A stretch of DNA of 64,000 nt from Shewanella psychropiezotolerans (GCF_007197555.1 NZ_CP041614.1:1976001-2040000), one strand, 5' to 3'. Shown: positions 8,250 through 19,420, counted from the stretch's first letter. Numbers and translations are program-made. Notes: generated by a model from the sequence alone, not told the origin.

Positions 8250-9669
8250 TTATTTGTTAATTTTTATTGTCTGAATAGAGGTAAACTCTGCTAACCCCTG
8301 GAGTCCAAATTCAATGCCAAATCCTGATTGTTTGATACCACCAAAAGGTGCGTTTGGTTGCAATGCACCATGAGTATTAACCCAAACGGAGCCGCATTCT
8401 AACCGGGAAGCTATGTGCGTCGCTTTGGCTATATCCTTCGACCATACAGACCCCCAAGGCCTGACTGGTTAAGGTTTGCTCTAGCAATAACCTCTTCGAT
8501 ATCAGTATATTTAATGATAGGGAGGATAGGACCAAACGGCTCCTCATCGACCAGTCGGCTACCATCTGTGAGGCCTGTGACTATGGTTGGTTCAAAGAAG
8601 TATCCTGCGCCAATTATTTTTTTCCCACCGGTTAGAAAGTGGCCACCGTTAAGTTTAGCGTCGGCTGCCAGATCCATCACGATGTTTAATTGCTGAGCAT
8701 TTTGAATTGGCCCCAATTCGGTATCTTCTTGTTCACCATTGCCAACGTTAACCTCTCTGGCTAAGCGGGCCATTTCATCACAGACATCATCAAAGATACT
8801 TTCGTGTACGTAGAGTCTTTTTAACGCTGCACAGGTTTGGCCATTATTATGGAAGCAAGCGTCAAACAGTTTTTTAGCTGTGGATCGAATATCAACATCC
8901 GCGAGTACAATACCGGCATCATTTCCACCTAACTCCAACGTCAGACGCTTTAATGTCGCAGATGCCGTCTGCATGACCTTTTTACCGGTTGCTGTTGAAC
9001 CTGTGAAGACTATTTTATCCACCCCGAGTGCGCACATAGGGCTGTGCCTACGGCGCTACCACCCGTCACTATATTAAGAACCCCATGAGGGAGAATTTCA
9101 TTGGCCAGTTCTACGAATCGAATGGTTGCCAAAGGCGTTAATTCTGAAGGCTTGATGACGACTGTATTTCCCGCTTTCAACGCAGGAATCACGTGCCAGA
9201 TAGCAATCATCAGTGGCCAATTCCATGGTGTGATTGAAGCTACGACACCCAAAGGTTTACGGTGAACCTCGATGCGGGCATCTTTATTATCTTGTATGAC
9301 ATCAATGGGTATGTCTAGTTCGGCTGTACTACGCGTCCATGCAATTGCACCACCGACTTCCATGCCTGAGCCAACCCCGCTTAAGCCATTTATTGGCTTA
9401 CCTGTTTCTTGAGTAATCAGCGTCATTAACTCAGGCATATTGGCTTCAATGGTATCGGCTAATTGATGTATTTTTTGCTTACGTTCCTCTGATGATGTCT
9501 GGCCCCAGAGCTTAAAGGCACGGCGGGCTGAAGATACGGCATTATCTACATTTGCTGGGGTACCATTTGGACATTGGGCAAATGCCTGTCCTGTAGCAGG
9601 GTTTATAATGTCTAATTTTGATGACATATTGATACTTTGGCCATCGATAAACATATTAAACTGTTTCAT
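8250..9669 (-). CDS. NAD-dependent aldehyde dehydrogenase, probable arylacetaldehyde dehydrogenase (two frameshifts as read)
   Basis: It would oxidise the aldehyde made by AauAB to the acid, for example phenylacetaldehyde to phenylacetate, in the cytosol. Seen: the start of the family domain, a substrate/NAD segment (ITPWNWPLMIAIWHVIPALK), TGSTATGKKVM, the general-base Glu in LELGGNDAG, and the catalytic Cys in NNGQTCAALKR. A strong AAGGAGGTAAT ribosome site precedes ATG. The frame breaks at the C4 run 9022-9025 and again at the C5 run 8451-8455. Restoring one base at each gives 474 codons, a normal length, and recovers the C-terminal PFGGIKQSGFG motif. Only 25 bases separate it from paaK upstream. 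The exact substrate is inferred from context. Confidence 0.85.
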
Positions 9670-9694
9670 ATTACCTCCTTTCTCATTGATGAAT

Positions 9695-10987
9695 TTATAA
9701 TCTGTTATCTATAACTCTTGTTGCTTTACCTTGAGAGCGAGGTAATTTAAAAGGAGCCTCTATATTGATGCTTGCTGAAATACCGATAAATGTTTTTATG
9801 TTGTGAGTTAACTTATTAATTAAAATGTCGTGATCTTGTTTATCATTATTGGCGTCGACCTCGACTCTTATATTTATCGTGTCCATATTTCCACGCTTAC
9901 TGACTTCAATAAGGTAATGGGGAGAAAGGCCGTCGGTTCTTATAATTTGTTCTTCAATTTGAGTCGGGAATACATTGACTCCACGAATGATTAGCATGTC
10001 ATCACTACGTCCAGTTATTTTGTCCATGCGTCGCATCGTACGCGCTGATCCTGGTAACAAACGTGTAAGATCACGGGTACGGTAGCGGATCATTGGCATG
10101 GCTTCTTTACTGAGACTGGTAAATACCAATTCACCTTCTGAGCCATCCGGTAACACTTCACCTGTAATTGGGTCGATAATTTCAGGATAAAAATGATCTT
10201 CCCAGATAGTAAGGCCATCTTTTGTTTCGATACATTCTTGTGCGACACCGGGCCCCATCATTTCTGATAGGCCATAAATATCAACAGCATCCATTGACAT
10301 TCTGCTTTCAATATCATTGCGCATCATGTTGGACCATGGCTCGGCACCGAAGATACCGATCCGTAGAGCCAACTCTTTTGTATCTATATTTTGCCGCTTT
10401 ATCTCATCGGCGATGTTTAGCATATAAGAAGGGGTAACCATGATGATGTCTGGATCAAAATCAGTGATTAGCTGAACTTGTTTTTGTGTCTGTCCGCCAC
10501 CCATTGGGATCACTGTGCAGCCCAGACGTTCAGCGGCGTAATGTGCCCCTAATCCTCCGGTAAACAAACCATAACCATATGAGATATGCACTTTGTCTTT
10601 TCTACGTCCGCCTGCTGCATATATAGAGCGGGCACCTAGATGAGCCCAGTTGTTTATGTCGTTTTGGGTATAAGCAACAACTGTCGGTTTCCCTGTTGTT
10701 CCGCTGGAAGCATGGAGACGGACTATGTCGTTCATAGGGCTGGCAAAAATGCCAAATGGGTAATTCTCGCGTAAATCCTTCTTGGTGGTAAATGGGAATT
10801 TACTGAGATCACTGAGTGTTTTCAAATCGTCGGGATGAACACCGTGCAGATCAAATTTTTCTTTGTATACTGAGGAGTTCGTATACGCATGATTCAGCGT
10901 CTTTTTCAGTCGATTTAACTGTAGAGCTTGTAATTCATCGATACTCGCCGTCTCTATCTCATCCAGACCTGCTCTATCATTTCCCAT
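9695..10987 (-). CDS. paaK: Phenylacetate-CoA ligase
   Basis: PaaK activates phenylacetate to phenylacetyl-CoA with ATP, the entry step of the aerobic hybrid pathway. The 430-residue product has the adenylation motif HASSGTTGKPTVVAYT near residue 90, IYGLSEMMGPGVAQEC, and the hinge and C-terminal domain RSDDMLIIRGVNVFPTQIEE. The start at MGNDRAGLDEIE is chosen for the GAGGAGG 6 bases upstream; the longer reading has no ribosome site. It is the first gene of the minus-strand run that continues with aldehyde dehydrogenase and aauBEDA, so amine oxidation and phenylacetate activation are probably expressed together. Confidence 0.96.
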   Translation of the reverse strand: MGNDRAGLDEIETASIDELQALQLNRLKKTLNHAYTNSSVYKEKFDLHGVHPDDLKTLSDLSKFPFTTKKDLRENYPFGIFASPMNDIVRLHASSGTTGKPTVVAYTQNDINNWAHLGARSIYAAGGRRKDKVHISYGYGLFTGGLGAHYAAERLGCTVIPMGGGQTQKQVQLITDFDPDIIMVTPSYMLNIADEIKRQNIDTKELALRIGIFGAEPWSNMMRNDIESRMSMDAVDIYGLSEMMGPGVAQECIETKDGLTIWEDHFYPEIIDPITGEVLPDGSEGELVFTSLSKEAMPMIRYRTRDLTRLLPGSARTMRRMDKITGRSDDMLIIRGVNVFPTQIEEQIIRTDGLSPHYLIEVSKRGNMDTINIRVEVDANNDKQDHDILINKLTHNIKTFIGISASINIEAPFKLPRSQGKATRVIDNRL

Positions 10988-11575
10988 ACTCGACCTCCTC
11001 ACTGAATTATTACAATTTTTCAACATCGATTATAATGTAGTGCATTAATTTGATTTAGATCAATATAAATGTATCGCTAGTTTGTTTCGGCAATGTTTCA
11101 TATCGTGGTTTGTTGTTATAACTTCTTGTCATTTTACCCGGAGATAATGTTTGAGTATTCAGTTGGGTATCACCTGTTTTATTGTTGACTTACAGTGAGG
11201 TTAAAATTTATTTATCGTATTGGTGATGGAGTGATTGATAGCGGGTATAGATTCTGGTTGTTATTAATTTATTGTTTTTAAAGTTTTATTTTATTTTTTG
11301 TTCCGTTGTTTTTGTTCCGTTATTTTTCTTTCGTTTGTTTTCACCGATCTTAAAAGATGGCTTTTATGCGTTTTTTATCATTTGTTTTTTGATGTGAGCC
11401 TTTAACCTATCCAGTGTTTCTTTTATCAAAGTTTACTTTGACGTAAAACGTTTAACCAGATTAAAAGTGATACGGTATATTGACATGTTATTTATTTTTA
11501 GTATCGTAATGTGTGATTGATAGTTGTGAGTGATATTCGAGTAAGTTGTGTTTCGCATTAATTTGAGGATTGAAA
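10988..11575. promoter_or_regulatory. Divergent intergenic region between paaK and paaZ
   Basis: No gene is visible in these 588 bases. The stretch is T- and A-rich and must hold the promoters for the leftward paaK-aau genes and the rightward paa genes. PaaX, encoded in the window, is the expected repressor and phenylacetyl-CoA its expected effector, known from the E. coli system. I could not pick out a convincing PaaX box by eye. Confidence 0.5.
11480..11507 (+). promoter_or_regulatory. Candidate sigma-70 promoter for paaZ
   Basis: TTGACA at 11480 and TATCGT at 11502 are separated by 16 bases and lie about 70 bases before the paaZ start. The -35 is perfect and the -10 is poor, which would suit a regulated promoter. 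Confidence 0.35.
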
Positions 11576-13624
11576 ATGAAGTTACCTAGTTACCATTGCG
11601 GTGAGTGGTTGGAAGGCCTGAATGAAGGTGTTGAAGTTTATAATGCTATAAATGGTAACTTGGTGTGCAAGGTGAATAGTGATGGTGTAGATTTTAAGCG
11701 TATGGTCGAATATAGCCGGGAGGTTGGCGGGGCTGCTTTGCGTAAAATGACCATACATGATCGCGCCAATATGCTTAAGGCTCTTGCTAAGCACCTGATG
11801 AGTAAGAAAGATATTTTTTATGACATTGCTGCTCAAACAGGTGCAACTAAAGTGGATAGTTGGATAGATATTGAGGGTGGGCTAGCCACTATGTTCAGCT
11901 ATTCAGGTATCGCTCGCAGAGAATTTGCGAATGAAGCGTTTATTGTCGAGGGAGGGCCTGAAATCTTGTCGGCGAAGGGGAGTTTCATCGCTCGCCATAT
12001 TCTGACGCCTAAACGCGGTGTGGCTGTTCACATTAATGCCTTTAATTTCCCATGTTGGGGCATGCTCGAAAAGATAGCTCCTAGTTTGATTGCGGGTATG
12101 CCTGTCATTGTCAAGCCCGCGACCGCGACTGCCTATCTAACACAAGCTATGGTTAAAGAGATGATAGCGTCAGGCCTTTTACCGGAAGGCGCCATTCAGT
12201 TGATCTGTGGTTCTGTCGGCGATTTATTGGCGCATCTAGATGAACAAGATGTACTGACTTTTACCGGTTCTGCTACCACAGGCAAGAAGCTTCGCAGTCA
12301 TAGCAATATAGTAGAGAAAAGTATTCCATTTAATATGGAAGCTGATTCCCTTAATTGCGCCATATTGGGAGAGACAGTCAAGGTTACCGATCCTGAATTT
12401 GATTTGTTTATTACAGAAGTCGCTAAAGAAATGACCGTTAAGGCGGGTCAAAAGTGTACGGCAATTCGACGGATTATAGTGCCGGCTGCCAAGGTTAATG
12501 AAGTGAGTCAAGCCTTAAAGCTCAGACTGGATAAAGTGGTAATGGGCGATCCTGCATCGAGTGCCGTCAATATGGGCCCTTTGGCGGGCAGAGATCAGTG
12601 TCTTGATGTAAAAGATGCCGTCGCAAAATTGAGTGATTTTTGTAAGTTGATCTATGGAGGTAATGACGCAAGCTTTAAGCTGGTAGGGCCTGACACGAAA
12701 ATTGACGCATTCTATCCTCCGACGTTACTGCTTTGTGATAAACCCTTAACGATACACGCCCCTCATAATATAGAAGCATTTGGTCCCGTTGCAACGATTA
12801 TGCCCTACGATGATCTTGACCAAGCCGTTGAGATTGCGCGGCTTGGCAAAGGAAGTTTAGTCGGTTCTATTGTGACTCATGATGATAAAGAATCTATTCA
12901 TTTTGTATTCAACGCCGCTGCATATCATGGTCGTCTTTTGATCCTCAATCGCGATTGCGCCAAAGAATCAACGGGTCATGGCTCACCATTACCCGGCTTA
13001 GTGCATGGGGGACCGGGTCGAGCTGGAGGAGGAGAAGAGTTAGGCGGTTCGAGGGCCATTAAACATTATATGCAGCGTACTGCCATTCAAGGCTCACCCA
13101 GTACATTAATGGCGGTAACAAAAGAGTATGTGGCAGGCGCTAATACCTCGAGTTCTTCCAGTCATCCTTTTCGAAAGTATTTCGAAGAATTATACATTGG
13201 CGAAAGCTTAACTACTCATCGTAGAACTGTGACAGAAACCGATATTGTTAATTTTGGTTGTTTATCCGGTGATCACTTCTATGCCCACTTTGATGATCTT
13301 GCTGCAAAAGATTCACTCTTTGGACAACGCGTTGCACATGGCTATTTTATTATTTCTGCAGCAGCAGGGATGTTCGTTGATCCGGCTCCAGGGCCAGTAT
13401 TAGCAAATTATGGTCTGGAAAATTTGCGTTTTGTCGAGCCTGTCGCCATAGGCGACACCATCCAGGTAAAAATCACCGCAAAGAAAAAGATCAAGAAGGA
13501 CAAACGACCTGAAGAGAAGAAAGCATCAGGTGTCGTGGTATGGGATGTTGAGGTGATGAATCAACACGGCACAGTCGTTGCCTTATATGACATTTTGACT
13601 TTGGTTGAGCGTTTGAGTGAATAA
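11576..13624 (+). CDS. paaZ: Bifunctional oxepin-CoA hydrolase / 3-oxo-5,6-dehydrosuberyl-CoA semialdehyde dehydrogenase
   Basis: PaaZ opens the oxepin ring and oxidises the resulting aldehyde. The protein has about 682 residues, as in E. coli (681). Residues 1-520 are an aldehyde dehydrogenase domain ([17 protein letters not shown]; Glu in FNMEADSLN; catalytic Cys in [10 protein letters not shown]). Residues 540-680 are an R-specific hydratase (MaoC) hot-dog domain with [11 protein letters not shown] and VAHGYF. ATG at 11576, 6 bases after GAGGA, is preferred to a TTG 6 bases earlier. Its 3' end overlaps the convergent paaY by 42 bases. Confidence 0.96.
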   Translation: MKLPSYHCGEWLEGLNEGVEVYNAINGNLVCKVNSDGVDFKRMVEYSREVGGAALRKMTIHDRANMLKALAKHLMSKKDIFYDIAAQTGATKVDSWIDIEGGLATMFSYSGIARREFANEAFIVEGGPEILSAKGSFIARHILTPKRGVAVHINAFNFPCWGMLEKIAPSLIAGMPVIVKPATATAYLTQAMVKEMIASGLLPEGAIQLICGSVGDLLAHLDEQDVLTFTGSATTGKKLRSHSNIVEKSIPFNMEADSLNCAILGETVKVTDPEFDLFITEVAKEMTVKAGQKCTAIRRIIVPAAKVNEVSQALKLRLDKVVMGDPASSAVNMGPLAGRDQCLDVKDAVAKLSDFCKLIYGGNDASFKLVGPDTKIDAFYPPTLLLCDKPLTIHAPHNIEAFGPVATIMPYDDLDQAVEIARLGKGSLVGSIVTHDDKESIHFVFNAAAYHGRLLILNRDCAKESTGHGSPLPGLVHGGPGRAGGGEELGGSRAIKHYMQRTAIQGSPSTLMAVTKEYVAGANTSSSSSHPFRKYFEELYIGESLTTHRRTVTETDIVNFGCLSGDHFYAHFDDLAAKDSLFGQRVAHGYFIISAAAGMFVDPAPGPVLANYGLENLRFVEPVAIGDTIQVKITAKKKIKKDKRPEEKKASGVVVWDVEVMNQHGTVVALYDILTLVERLSE

Positions 13625-14239
13625 GTTCATCTCGTTGCCTTCGTGTAAGTGTTCATCGTTTGGTGTGATGAGAGCTTGATGTAAAGCGTGGACGTTGTGG
13701 CTGAACTTCGGTGAGTGGGGGGTTTCGGTCATGGATTGTAAACAACGTAGGGTCAGCTCCTGATATTCGGCAGTGCCAGAGGCTTTCCACTTTATTTCAT
13801 CTTCGCTTAGTGTCCGCTTTATTTGCACCGGATTGCCGATAAGCAAGCTTTTTGGCGGACATTGAAAGCCAGATTTTACAAAGGTGGTCGCTGCAACAAA
13901 AGAGCTTTCACCGATAATGGCATGGTCCATGACGACCGCATTCATACCCACTAAAACATTTTGGCCAATGTGGCAACCATGAAGAATGGCCCCGTGACCA
14001 ATATGACCATTTTGGTCGATGATGCAGTCAGTGCCGGGAAAACTGTGGATCACACAGGTATCTTGCACATTGCAACCTTGCTTAAGGACGATACGACCAA
14101 AGTCGCCACGTAACACGGCATTAGGTCCTACGTAGCAGTTTTTTTGGATAATCACATCTCCGATGATCACGGCCGTAGGATGGACATAACTTGAGGCGTC
14201 GATCACTGGGATCAAATCTTCTATGGCATATATGGGCAT
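13583..14239 (-). CDS. paaY: PaaY, hexapeptide-repeat (gamma-carbonic-anhydrase-like) thioesterase
   Basis: A left-handed beta-helix protein of 218 residues with repeated hexapeptides ([37 protein letters not shown]) and histidines in the gamma-carbonic-anhydrase positions. In phenylacetate clusters PaaY hydrolyses dead-end ring-CoA intermediates and releases trapped CoA. It is on the opposite strand inside the paa cluster, tail-to-tail with paaZ and divergent from paaG. Confidence 0.9.
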   Translation of the reverse strand: MPIYAIEDLIPVIDASSYVHPTAVIIGDVIIQKNCYVGPNAVLRGDFGRIVLKQGCNVQDTCVIHSFPGTDCIIDQNGHIGHGAILHGCHIGQNVLVGMNAVVMDHAIIGESSFVAATTFVKSGFQCPPKSLLIGNPVQIKRTLSEDEIKWKASGTAEYQELTLRCLQSMTETPHSPKFSHNVHALHQALITPNDEHLHEGNEMNLFTQTLNQSQNVI

Positions 14240-14340
14240 CTGGCTACCTTATTGATATCTAAATTTATTTTGGATCTATGGTGGCTGGAAAAAACACTTA
14301 TGTCTATACATTTGAAGTTTAATAGATGAGTAAGGAAATT

Positions 14341-15135
14341 ATGATGAATTTCGAAACCATTACATATGAGTTAACTAAAGGCGTGGGTATTCTTACCCTA
14401 AATCGCCCTGAAACATTAAACAGCTTCAATAGTCAAATGCATGACGAAGTACGTGTAGCAATGAAAGATGCCCGTAACAATTCTAAAGTACGTTGCTTAG
14501 TGATAACTGGCAACGGTCGTGGATTTTGCGCGGGACAAGACTTAAGCGATCGTGCTGTCACTGCAAGTGACACAGCCCCAGATCTCGGGGACTCCGTTGA
14601 GAAAAATTATAATCCGCTAATTCGTAACATTATGACGATGGAGAAGCCAGTCATTTGTGCGGTTAACGGCGTTGCAGCAGGAGCAGGAGCGAGCATTGCT
14701 TTAGCTTGTGACATCGTGATCTCCGCTCGTAGTGCCAAGTTTGTACAAGTTTTTTGTAAAATTGGTCTTATTCCTGATTCTGGCGGCACATTTAACCTGC
14801 CCCGTGCTCTTGGTCTGCCTCGTGCTAAAGGGCTAGCGCTGCTTGGTGATAAGTTGAGTGCTGAGCAAGCACTGCAATGGGGCATGATCTGGGATTGTGT
14901 TGATGACGAGCTATTAATGGATAAAGCCTTAACAATGGCTCGGTATTTAGCAACTCAACCTACCAAAGGTTTAGCGTCGATTAAAACATTATTGAATGGA
15001 TCTTTCTCAAATCCGCTGCATCACCAATTGGAATTAGAACGAGAAATGATGCAGACATTGGGGCAGTCGGATGATTATCGAGAAGGTGTGAGTGCCTTCA
15101 AGGAAAAGCGTTTGCCTGATTTTATGGGTCAATAG
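14341..15135 (+). CDS. paaG: Ring 1,2-epoxyphenylacetyl-CoA isomerase
   Basis: PaaG is a crotonase-fold enzyme that converts the ring epoxide to the seven-membered oxepin-CoA and later shifts a double bond. Seen: NRPETLNSFNSQMH, GNGRGFCAGQDLSDR, AVNGVAAGAGASIALACDIV and the acidic residue in GLIPDSGGT, all characteristic of PaaG. The C-terminal DDYREGVSAFKEKR also matches. ATG 14341 is chosen because TAAGGA lies about 6 bases before it; an in-frame ATG at 14326 has no site. It begins the rightward run paaG-I-J-A-B-C-D-E. Confidence 0.94.
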   Translation: MMNFETITYELTKGVGILTLNRPETLNSFNSQMHDEVRVAMKDARNNSKVRCLVITGNGRGFCAGQDLSDRAVTASDTAPDLGDSVEKNYNPLIRNIMTMEKPVICAVNGVAAGAGASIALACDIVISARSAKFVQVFCKIGLIPDSGGTFNLPRALGLPRAKGLALLGDKLSAEQALQWGMIWDCVDDELLMDKALTMARYLATQPTKGLASIKTLLNGSFSNPLHHQLELEREMMQTLGQSDDYREGVSAFKEKRLPDFMGQ

Positions 15136-15147
15136 GGACACAAGATA

Positions 15148-15585
15148 ATGGACTATACCGAAAAGGAACAAGCATTAGCCCAAGCCTGTGCCGAGTACAT
15201 GATGGCAAATGATACCGCGTCAAGAATACTGGGTATTCACATTGACAGGGTATCTTCGGGTTGCGCCACGGCGAGTATGACCGTCACTGGTGCGATGCTA
15301 AATGGTCATCTTACCTGCCATGGTGGATATATATTCTCCTTGGCCGACACCGCATTTGCGCTTGCCTGTAATTCACAGAACCAAGCCGCTGTGGCCGCAA
15401 GTTGCACCATTGATTATATATTACCAGCGTTAAAAGGGGATGTGTTAACTGCACACGCCAAACTGTCACATCAAGGCGGGCGTACAGGGATTTATCTGGT
15501 ACAGATGTGTAATCAAGATAATCAAACTGTTGCACTGTTTAAAGGTAATTCTACCAGGATAAAGCGTACTGTACTTCCCCAATGA
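15148..15585 (+). CDS. paaI: Hot-dog acyl-CoA thioesterase
   Basis: The 145-residue protein has the hot-dog signature HGGYIFSLADTAFALA near residues 55-70 and the later VAASCTIDYILPA strand. PaaI hydrolyses phenylacetyl-CoA derivatives, chiefly hydroxylated ones, as a rescue enzyme. It lies 12 bases after paaG and 14 before paaJ. Confidence 0.93.
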   Translation: MDYTEKEQALAQACAEYMMANDTASRILGIHIDRVSSGCATASMTVTGAMLNGHLTCHGGYIFSLADTAFALACNSQNQAAVAASCTIDYILPALKGDVLTAHAKLSHQGGRTGIYLVQMCNQDNQTVALFKGNSTRIKRTVLPQ

Positions 15586-15599
15586 GTTAAGGAATAAAA

Positions 15600-16802
15600 A
15601 TGAATGATGCTTTTATTTGCGACGCAATAAGAACACCTTTTGGCCGCTACGGCGGGAGCCTCGCGAGTGTTAGGGCCGATGATCTGGGTGCTGTGCCAAT
15701 CAAGGCACTTATAGCACGTAATCAAGGGGTAGATTGGCGCATGCTGGATGATGTTTATTTTGGCTGCGCCAATCAAGCGGGTGAAGATAATCGTAATGTG
15801 GCTCGCATGAGCGGATTACTCGCTGGTTTACCCATTGAGGCAGCGGGGATCACTCTTAATCGTTTATGTGGATCTGGCATGGATGCGGTGGGAACGGGGG
15901 CGAGGGCGATTCGAGCCGATGAGGCGGATCTCATCATTGCAGGCGGAGTCGAGTCTATGTCTAGAGCGCCTTTTGTCGTTGCAAAGGCCAATAGTGCTTA
16001 TAGTCGCAATGCCGAAATGTGTGATACCACGATGGGTTGGCGCTTTGTTAACAAATTAATGGAACAAGCCTACGGTGTCGATTCAATGCCTGAAACGGCA
16101 GAAAATGTCGCAGCTCAGTTTGGTATAGATCGCGCTTCACAAGATGCCTTTGCCTTTAATAGTCAACAACGTGCGGCTAGGGCCCAAAAAGACGGTATTT
16201 TTGCTCAGGAAATTGCACCTGTGATTATTCCACAACGTAAGAAACCTGATGTCATTTTTGATACCGATGAACACTTGCGTATAAGTAGTATTGAAACATT
16301 GGCAGGGTTATCGACTCCATTTCGTGAAAGGGGGAGCGTCACCGCGGGGAATGCATCTGGGGTCAATGATGGCGCCTGTGCCTTGCTACTGGCGTCAGCT
16401 TCTGGTGTCAAACAGCATAACTTAACTCCCAAAGCCCGTGTGATCGGCATGGCTACTTCAGGCGTTGAGCCCAGAATTATGGGATTTGGCCCTGTTTCGG
16501 CGACCCGTAAAGTGCTTGCTAGAACCGGATTAAGTTTAGAGCAGATGGATATCATTGAGCTTAATGAAGCGTTTGCTGCACAAGGACTGGCGGTCCTTCG
16601 CGAGTTGGGCATTGAAGATGACGCGGCGCATGTTAATCCGAACGGTGGCGCCATTGCGCTGGGTCATCCGTTAGGCGCCAGTGGGGCAAGGCTGGTGACT
16701 ACAGCGATGTATCAGCTACATCGTGTCAATGGTCGTTATGCACTTTGCACCATGTGTATTGGAGTTGGCCAAGGTATCGCACTGATTATTGAGAGGGTCT
16801 AA
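15600..16802 (+). CDS. paaJ: 3-oxoadipyl-CoA / 3-oxo-5,6-dehydrosuberyl-CoA thiolase
   Basis: PaaJ performs the two thiolytic steps that yield acetyl-CoA and succinyl-CoA precursors. The 400-residue protein shows the nucleophile Cys in [12 protein letters not shown] (about residue 90), [12 protein letters not shown], the His in [17 protein letters not shown] and the second Cys in [10 protein letters not shown]. The family length is 400-401. It is 2 bases from paaA. Confidence 0.95.
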   Translation: MNDAFICDAIRTPFGRYGGSLASVRADDLGAVPIKALIARNQGVDWRMLDDVYFGCANQAGEDNRNVARMSGLLAGLPIEAAGITLNRLCGSGMDAVGTGARAIRADEADLIIAGGVESMSRAPFVVAKANSAYSRNAEMCDTTMGWRFVNKLMEQAYGVDSMPETAENVAAQFGIDRASQDAFAFNSQQRAARAQKDGIFAQEIAPVIIPQRKKPDVIFDTDEHLRISSIETLAGLSTPFRERGSVTAGNASGVNDGACALLLASASGVKQHNLTPKARVIGMATSGVEPRIMGFGPVSATRKVLARTGLSLEQMDIIELNEAFAAQGLAVLRELGIEDDAAHVNPNGGAIALGHPLGASGARLVTTAMYQLHRVNGRYALCTMCIGVGQGIALIIERV

Positions 16803-16804
16803 TA

Positions 16805-17761
16805 ATGAGCAAGCATAGTAAGACTGAAGCTGAGCTTGACGCTATTTTTCAGCAAAGAATTGAGGATGAACAAAAAATTGAGCCTAAAGATTGGATGCCA
16901 GACACTTACCGTAAAAACCTTATCCGGCAAATGTCACAACATGCGCATTCAGAGGTCATAGGCACTCAACCCGAGGGGAACTGGATCACAAGGGCGCCTT
17001 CTTTGCGTCGAAAAGCGGTGTTATTGGCTAAAGTACAGGACGAATCAGGGCATGGACTCTATCTCTACAGTGCGACTGAGACCTTAGGCGTATCTCGCAG
17101 TGAACTCATCGCTGCTTTGCAGGATGGCAGCGCCAAATATGCATCAATTTTTAATTATCCTGCTCAAACGTGGGGAGATATGGGAGCGATTGGTTGGCTC
17201 GTTGACGGTGCGGCTATTGTTAATCAAGTTTCATTACAACGAACTTCTTATGGCCCTTATGCGCGTAGCATGGTTAGGATTTGTAAAGAAGAAAGCTTTC
17301 ATCAGCGTCAAGGTTATCAGGTGATGATAGAGCTTGCCCAAGGTTCTTCAAAGCAAAAATGTTTAGCGCAAGATTCGCTCAATCGATTTTACTGGCCTGC
17401 CCTTATGATGTTTGGCCCACATGATTCTGAATCTGCGCATTCTGCTAAATCCATGAAATGGAAAATTAAGCGTGAGACTAACGATTATCTGCGGCAAAAA
17501 TTCATTGATCAAACCGTGAGTCAAATAGAGTTTTTAGGCCTTGAACATCCGGATAAAAACCTGAAATGGAATGAGGAGAGAGGTCACTACGATAGTAGTG
17601 AACTCGATTGGGACGAGTTTTACGCTGTCATCAATGGTAATGGTCATTGTAATCGTCAGCGTATTCAACATCATATTAAGGCACATGAAGAAGGGACTTG
17701 GGTACGTGAGGCGATGGCTGCGTATAAAAATAAACACATTAAAGCTCAACATGTCGCATAG
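16805..17761 (+). CDS. paaA: Phenylacetyl-CoA 1,2-epoxidase catalytic subunit A
   Basis: This is the di-iron oxygenase subunit that epoxidises the CoA-activated ring. The 318-residue protein has helical ferritin-like carboxylate/His motifs ([18 protein letters not shown] and [13 protein letters not shown]), which supply the iron ligands. The N-terminal segment with [13 protein letters not shown] is diagnostic of PaaA. It opens the ABCDE oxygenase set. Confidence 0.96.
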   Translation: MSKHSKTEAELDAIFQQRIEDEQKIEPKDWMPDTYRKNLIRQMSQHAHSEVIGTQPEGNWITRAPSLRRKAVLLAKVQDESGHGLYLYSATETLGVSRSELIAALQDGSAKYASIFNYPAQTWGDMGAIGWLVDGAAIVNQVSLQRTSYGPYARSMVRICKEESFHQRQGYQVMIELAQGSSKQKCLAQDSLNRFYWPALMMFGPHDSESAHSAKSMKWKIKRETNDYLRQKFIDQTVSQIEFLGLEHPDKNLKWNEERGHYDSSELDWDEFYAVINGNGHCNRQRIQHHIKAHEEGTWVREAMAAYKNKHIKAQHVA

Positions 17762-17786
17762 AACAGACGGCAATAGACTGGAGATT

Positions 17787-18077
17787 ATGATGAATGTAGA
17801 AAATTTAGCCTTGTTTGAAGTTTTTGTACGCTCGAAGCGTGGTTTAGATCATAAACATGTCGGAAGTTTACATGCTGAGGATCAAGAGCAAGCGTTGGAA
17901 TATGCAAGAGATGTCTATACCCGCCGCAGTGAAGGTGTGAGTCTTTGGGTGGTTAAGTCAAATGATATTTGTGCATCGCAAGAAGATGATTGTGATAGTT
18001 TTTTCGCCCCCTCAGATGATAAACCGTATCGCCATGCTGCCTATTATCCGATCCCCAAAGCTGTCACCAACATGTAG
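17787..18077 (+). CDS. paaB: Phenylacetyl-CoA epoxidase subunit B
   Basis: PaaB is a small subunit that bridges the oxygenase heterodimers. The start at MMNVENLALFEVFVRSKRG follows CTGGAG by a good spacing. The frame stays open upstream inside paaA, but that part is not PaaB-like. The RGLDHKHVGSLHAEDQEQAL and EGVSLWVVKS segments are typical. Length 96 residues, as expected. Confidence 0.95.
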   Translation: MMNVENLALFEVFVRSKRGLDHKHVGSLHAEDQEQALEYARDVYTRRSEGVSLWVVKSNDICASQEDDCDSFFAPSDDKPYRHAAYYPIPKAVTNM

Positions 18078-18090
18078 GAAGTTAATTGGT

Positions 18091-18873
18091 ATGAATGTAT
18101 CTGCAGAACAACAAGATCTTATACAGTATGCTATTCGTCTTGGGGATGATTCTTTAATATTGGGTCATCGCCTTTCTGAATGGGTCAGCAATGGACCTTT
18201 TTTAGAAGAAGATATTGCACAGGGTAATATCGCTCTTGATTATATTGGCCGTGCGAGGATGTATTATAGTCTCGCTGCTGATATTCACAATCAATGCGGT
18301 GAGATGAACGTTAAATCTGAAGATGATTATGCTTATCTTCGTGATGAACGCCAGTATCAAAATCACTTAATTAATGAATTACCCCGGGGAGATTTTGCTT
18401 ATACCACAGTGCGTCAACTTATCGTTGATCTCTATAATGTGTACTATCTCGAGGCATTGAAACAGTCAAGTGAAGCGCAATTATCTGCCATTGCCCATAA
18501 AGCCGCTAAAGAGACCTCATACCATAGTCGCAGGAGTAAACAATGGACTTTACGTCTTGGTGATGGCACTGCCGAAAGTAAGCTGAGGATGCAGAATGCG
18601 TTAGATGATATCTGGGGTTATACCCATGAAATGTTTGAACAGGATGAATTAGAGCAACGCCTTATTGATAGAGGGGTTGCCGTAGATTGTGCTCGTTTTA
18701 AACAGGCATGGGAACAGGATATCACTGCAATAATATCACAGAGCGGGCTCAAACTGCCTGAGGCACAATGGTCGGTGCGCGGTGGCCGTGAAGGTTACCA
18801 TACTGAAAACTTGGGACATATCTTGACCGAGCTACAGTTTGTTCATCGATCGATTCCCGATGCTAGGTGGTAA
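18091..18873 (+). CDS. paaC: Phenylacetyl-CoA epoxidase structural subunit C
   Basis: PaaC is a ferritin-like subunit that pairs with PaaA and lacks its catalytic iron centre. The chosen start, MNVSAEQQDLIQYAIRLGDD, aligns with known PaaC N-termini. The longer frame overlapping paaB has no family resemblance. ALDYIGRARMYYSLAA and ETSYHSRRSKQWTLRLGDGT are recognisable. 260 residues. Confidence 0.95.
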   Translation: MNVSAEQQDLIQYAIRLGDDSLILGHRLSEWVSNGPFLEEDIAQGNIALDYIGRARMYYSLAADIHNQCGEMNVKSEDDYAYLRDERQYQNHLINELPRGDFAYTTVRQLIVDLYNVYYLEALKQSSEAQLSAIAHKAAKETSYHSRRSKQWTLRLGDGTAESKLRMQNALDDIWGYTHEMFEQDELEQRLIDRGVAVDCARFKQAWEQDITAIISQSGLKLPEAQWSVRGGREGYHTENLGHILTELQFVHRSIPDARW

Positions 18874-18877
18874 CGTC

Positions 18878-19420
18878 ATGTTGGTAATTCCGACTAAATC
18901 ACCGGTTCAATTTGAACGAGAACAATATCGTCGTCATTCGGCCGTCCCTGAGCTGTGGGCGGTATTAGATCGGGTCACCGACCCTGAAATACCTGTGTTA
19001 TCACTGTGGGATCTTGGTGTACTGAAAGATATCAAGCGGCTGGGTGAGCAAGTGACAGTGATCATTACCCCGACTTATTCAGGTTGTCCCGCGATGGATG
19101 TGATGTCTGAAGATATCCACCACGCGTTAGTCTCTTTTGGTATTAAAAAAGTCTCGGTGGTTGTGGAGCTTTCACCCGCTTGGACTACTGATTGGATGAC
19201 GGCTAGGGGGCGTGACCACCTCAGAAGCTTTGGTATCGCAGCACCTGAGGATGTGGTGGCAACAGAATCAAATATTGTCGATGAAGACACCAGAGCGTTA
19301 TGTCCCCACTGTGGCAGTGATGATACCAGTCTGATCAGCGAGTTTGGTTCCACTTCATGTAAAGCGTTGTTTAAATGTCACCGTTGCTTGGAACCATTTG
19401 ATCTGTTTAAACATATTTAA
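18878..19420 (+). CDS. paaD: Phenylacetate degradation protein D, Fe-S cluster biogenesis type
   Basis: PaaD helps assemble or insert iron-sulphur clusters for the epoxidase system. It has a MIP18/DUF59-like N-domain (VTDPEIPVLSLWDLGVL, then PTYSGCPAMDVM) and a C-terminal zinc-ribbon-like region with LCPHCGSDDT and KCHRCLEPFDLF. ATG 18878, after AGGTGG, is preferred to a longer frame that overlaps paaC. 180 residues. Confidence 0.94.
   Translation: MLVIPTKSPVQFEREQYRRHSAVPELWAVLDRVTDPEIPVLSLWDLGVLKDIKRLGEQVTVIITPTYSGCPAMDVMSEDIHHALVSFGIKKVSVVVELSPAWTTDWMTARGRDHLRSFGIAAPEDVVATESNIVDEDTRALCPHCGSDDTSLISEFGSTSCKALFKCHRCLEPFDLFKHI

Noticed and set aside
17571..17786. Longer N-terminus for PaaB
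   Set aside because: The frame remains open inside paaA but the added sequence is not PaaB-like, and a proper ribosome site lies before 17787.
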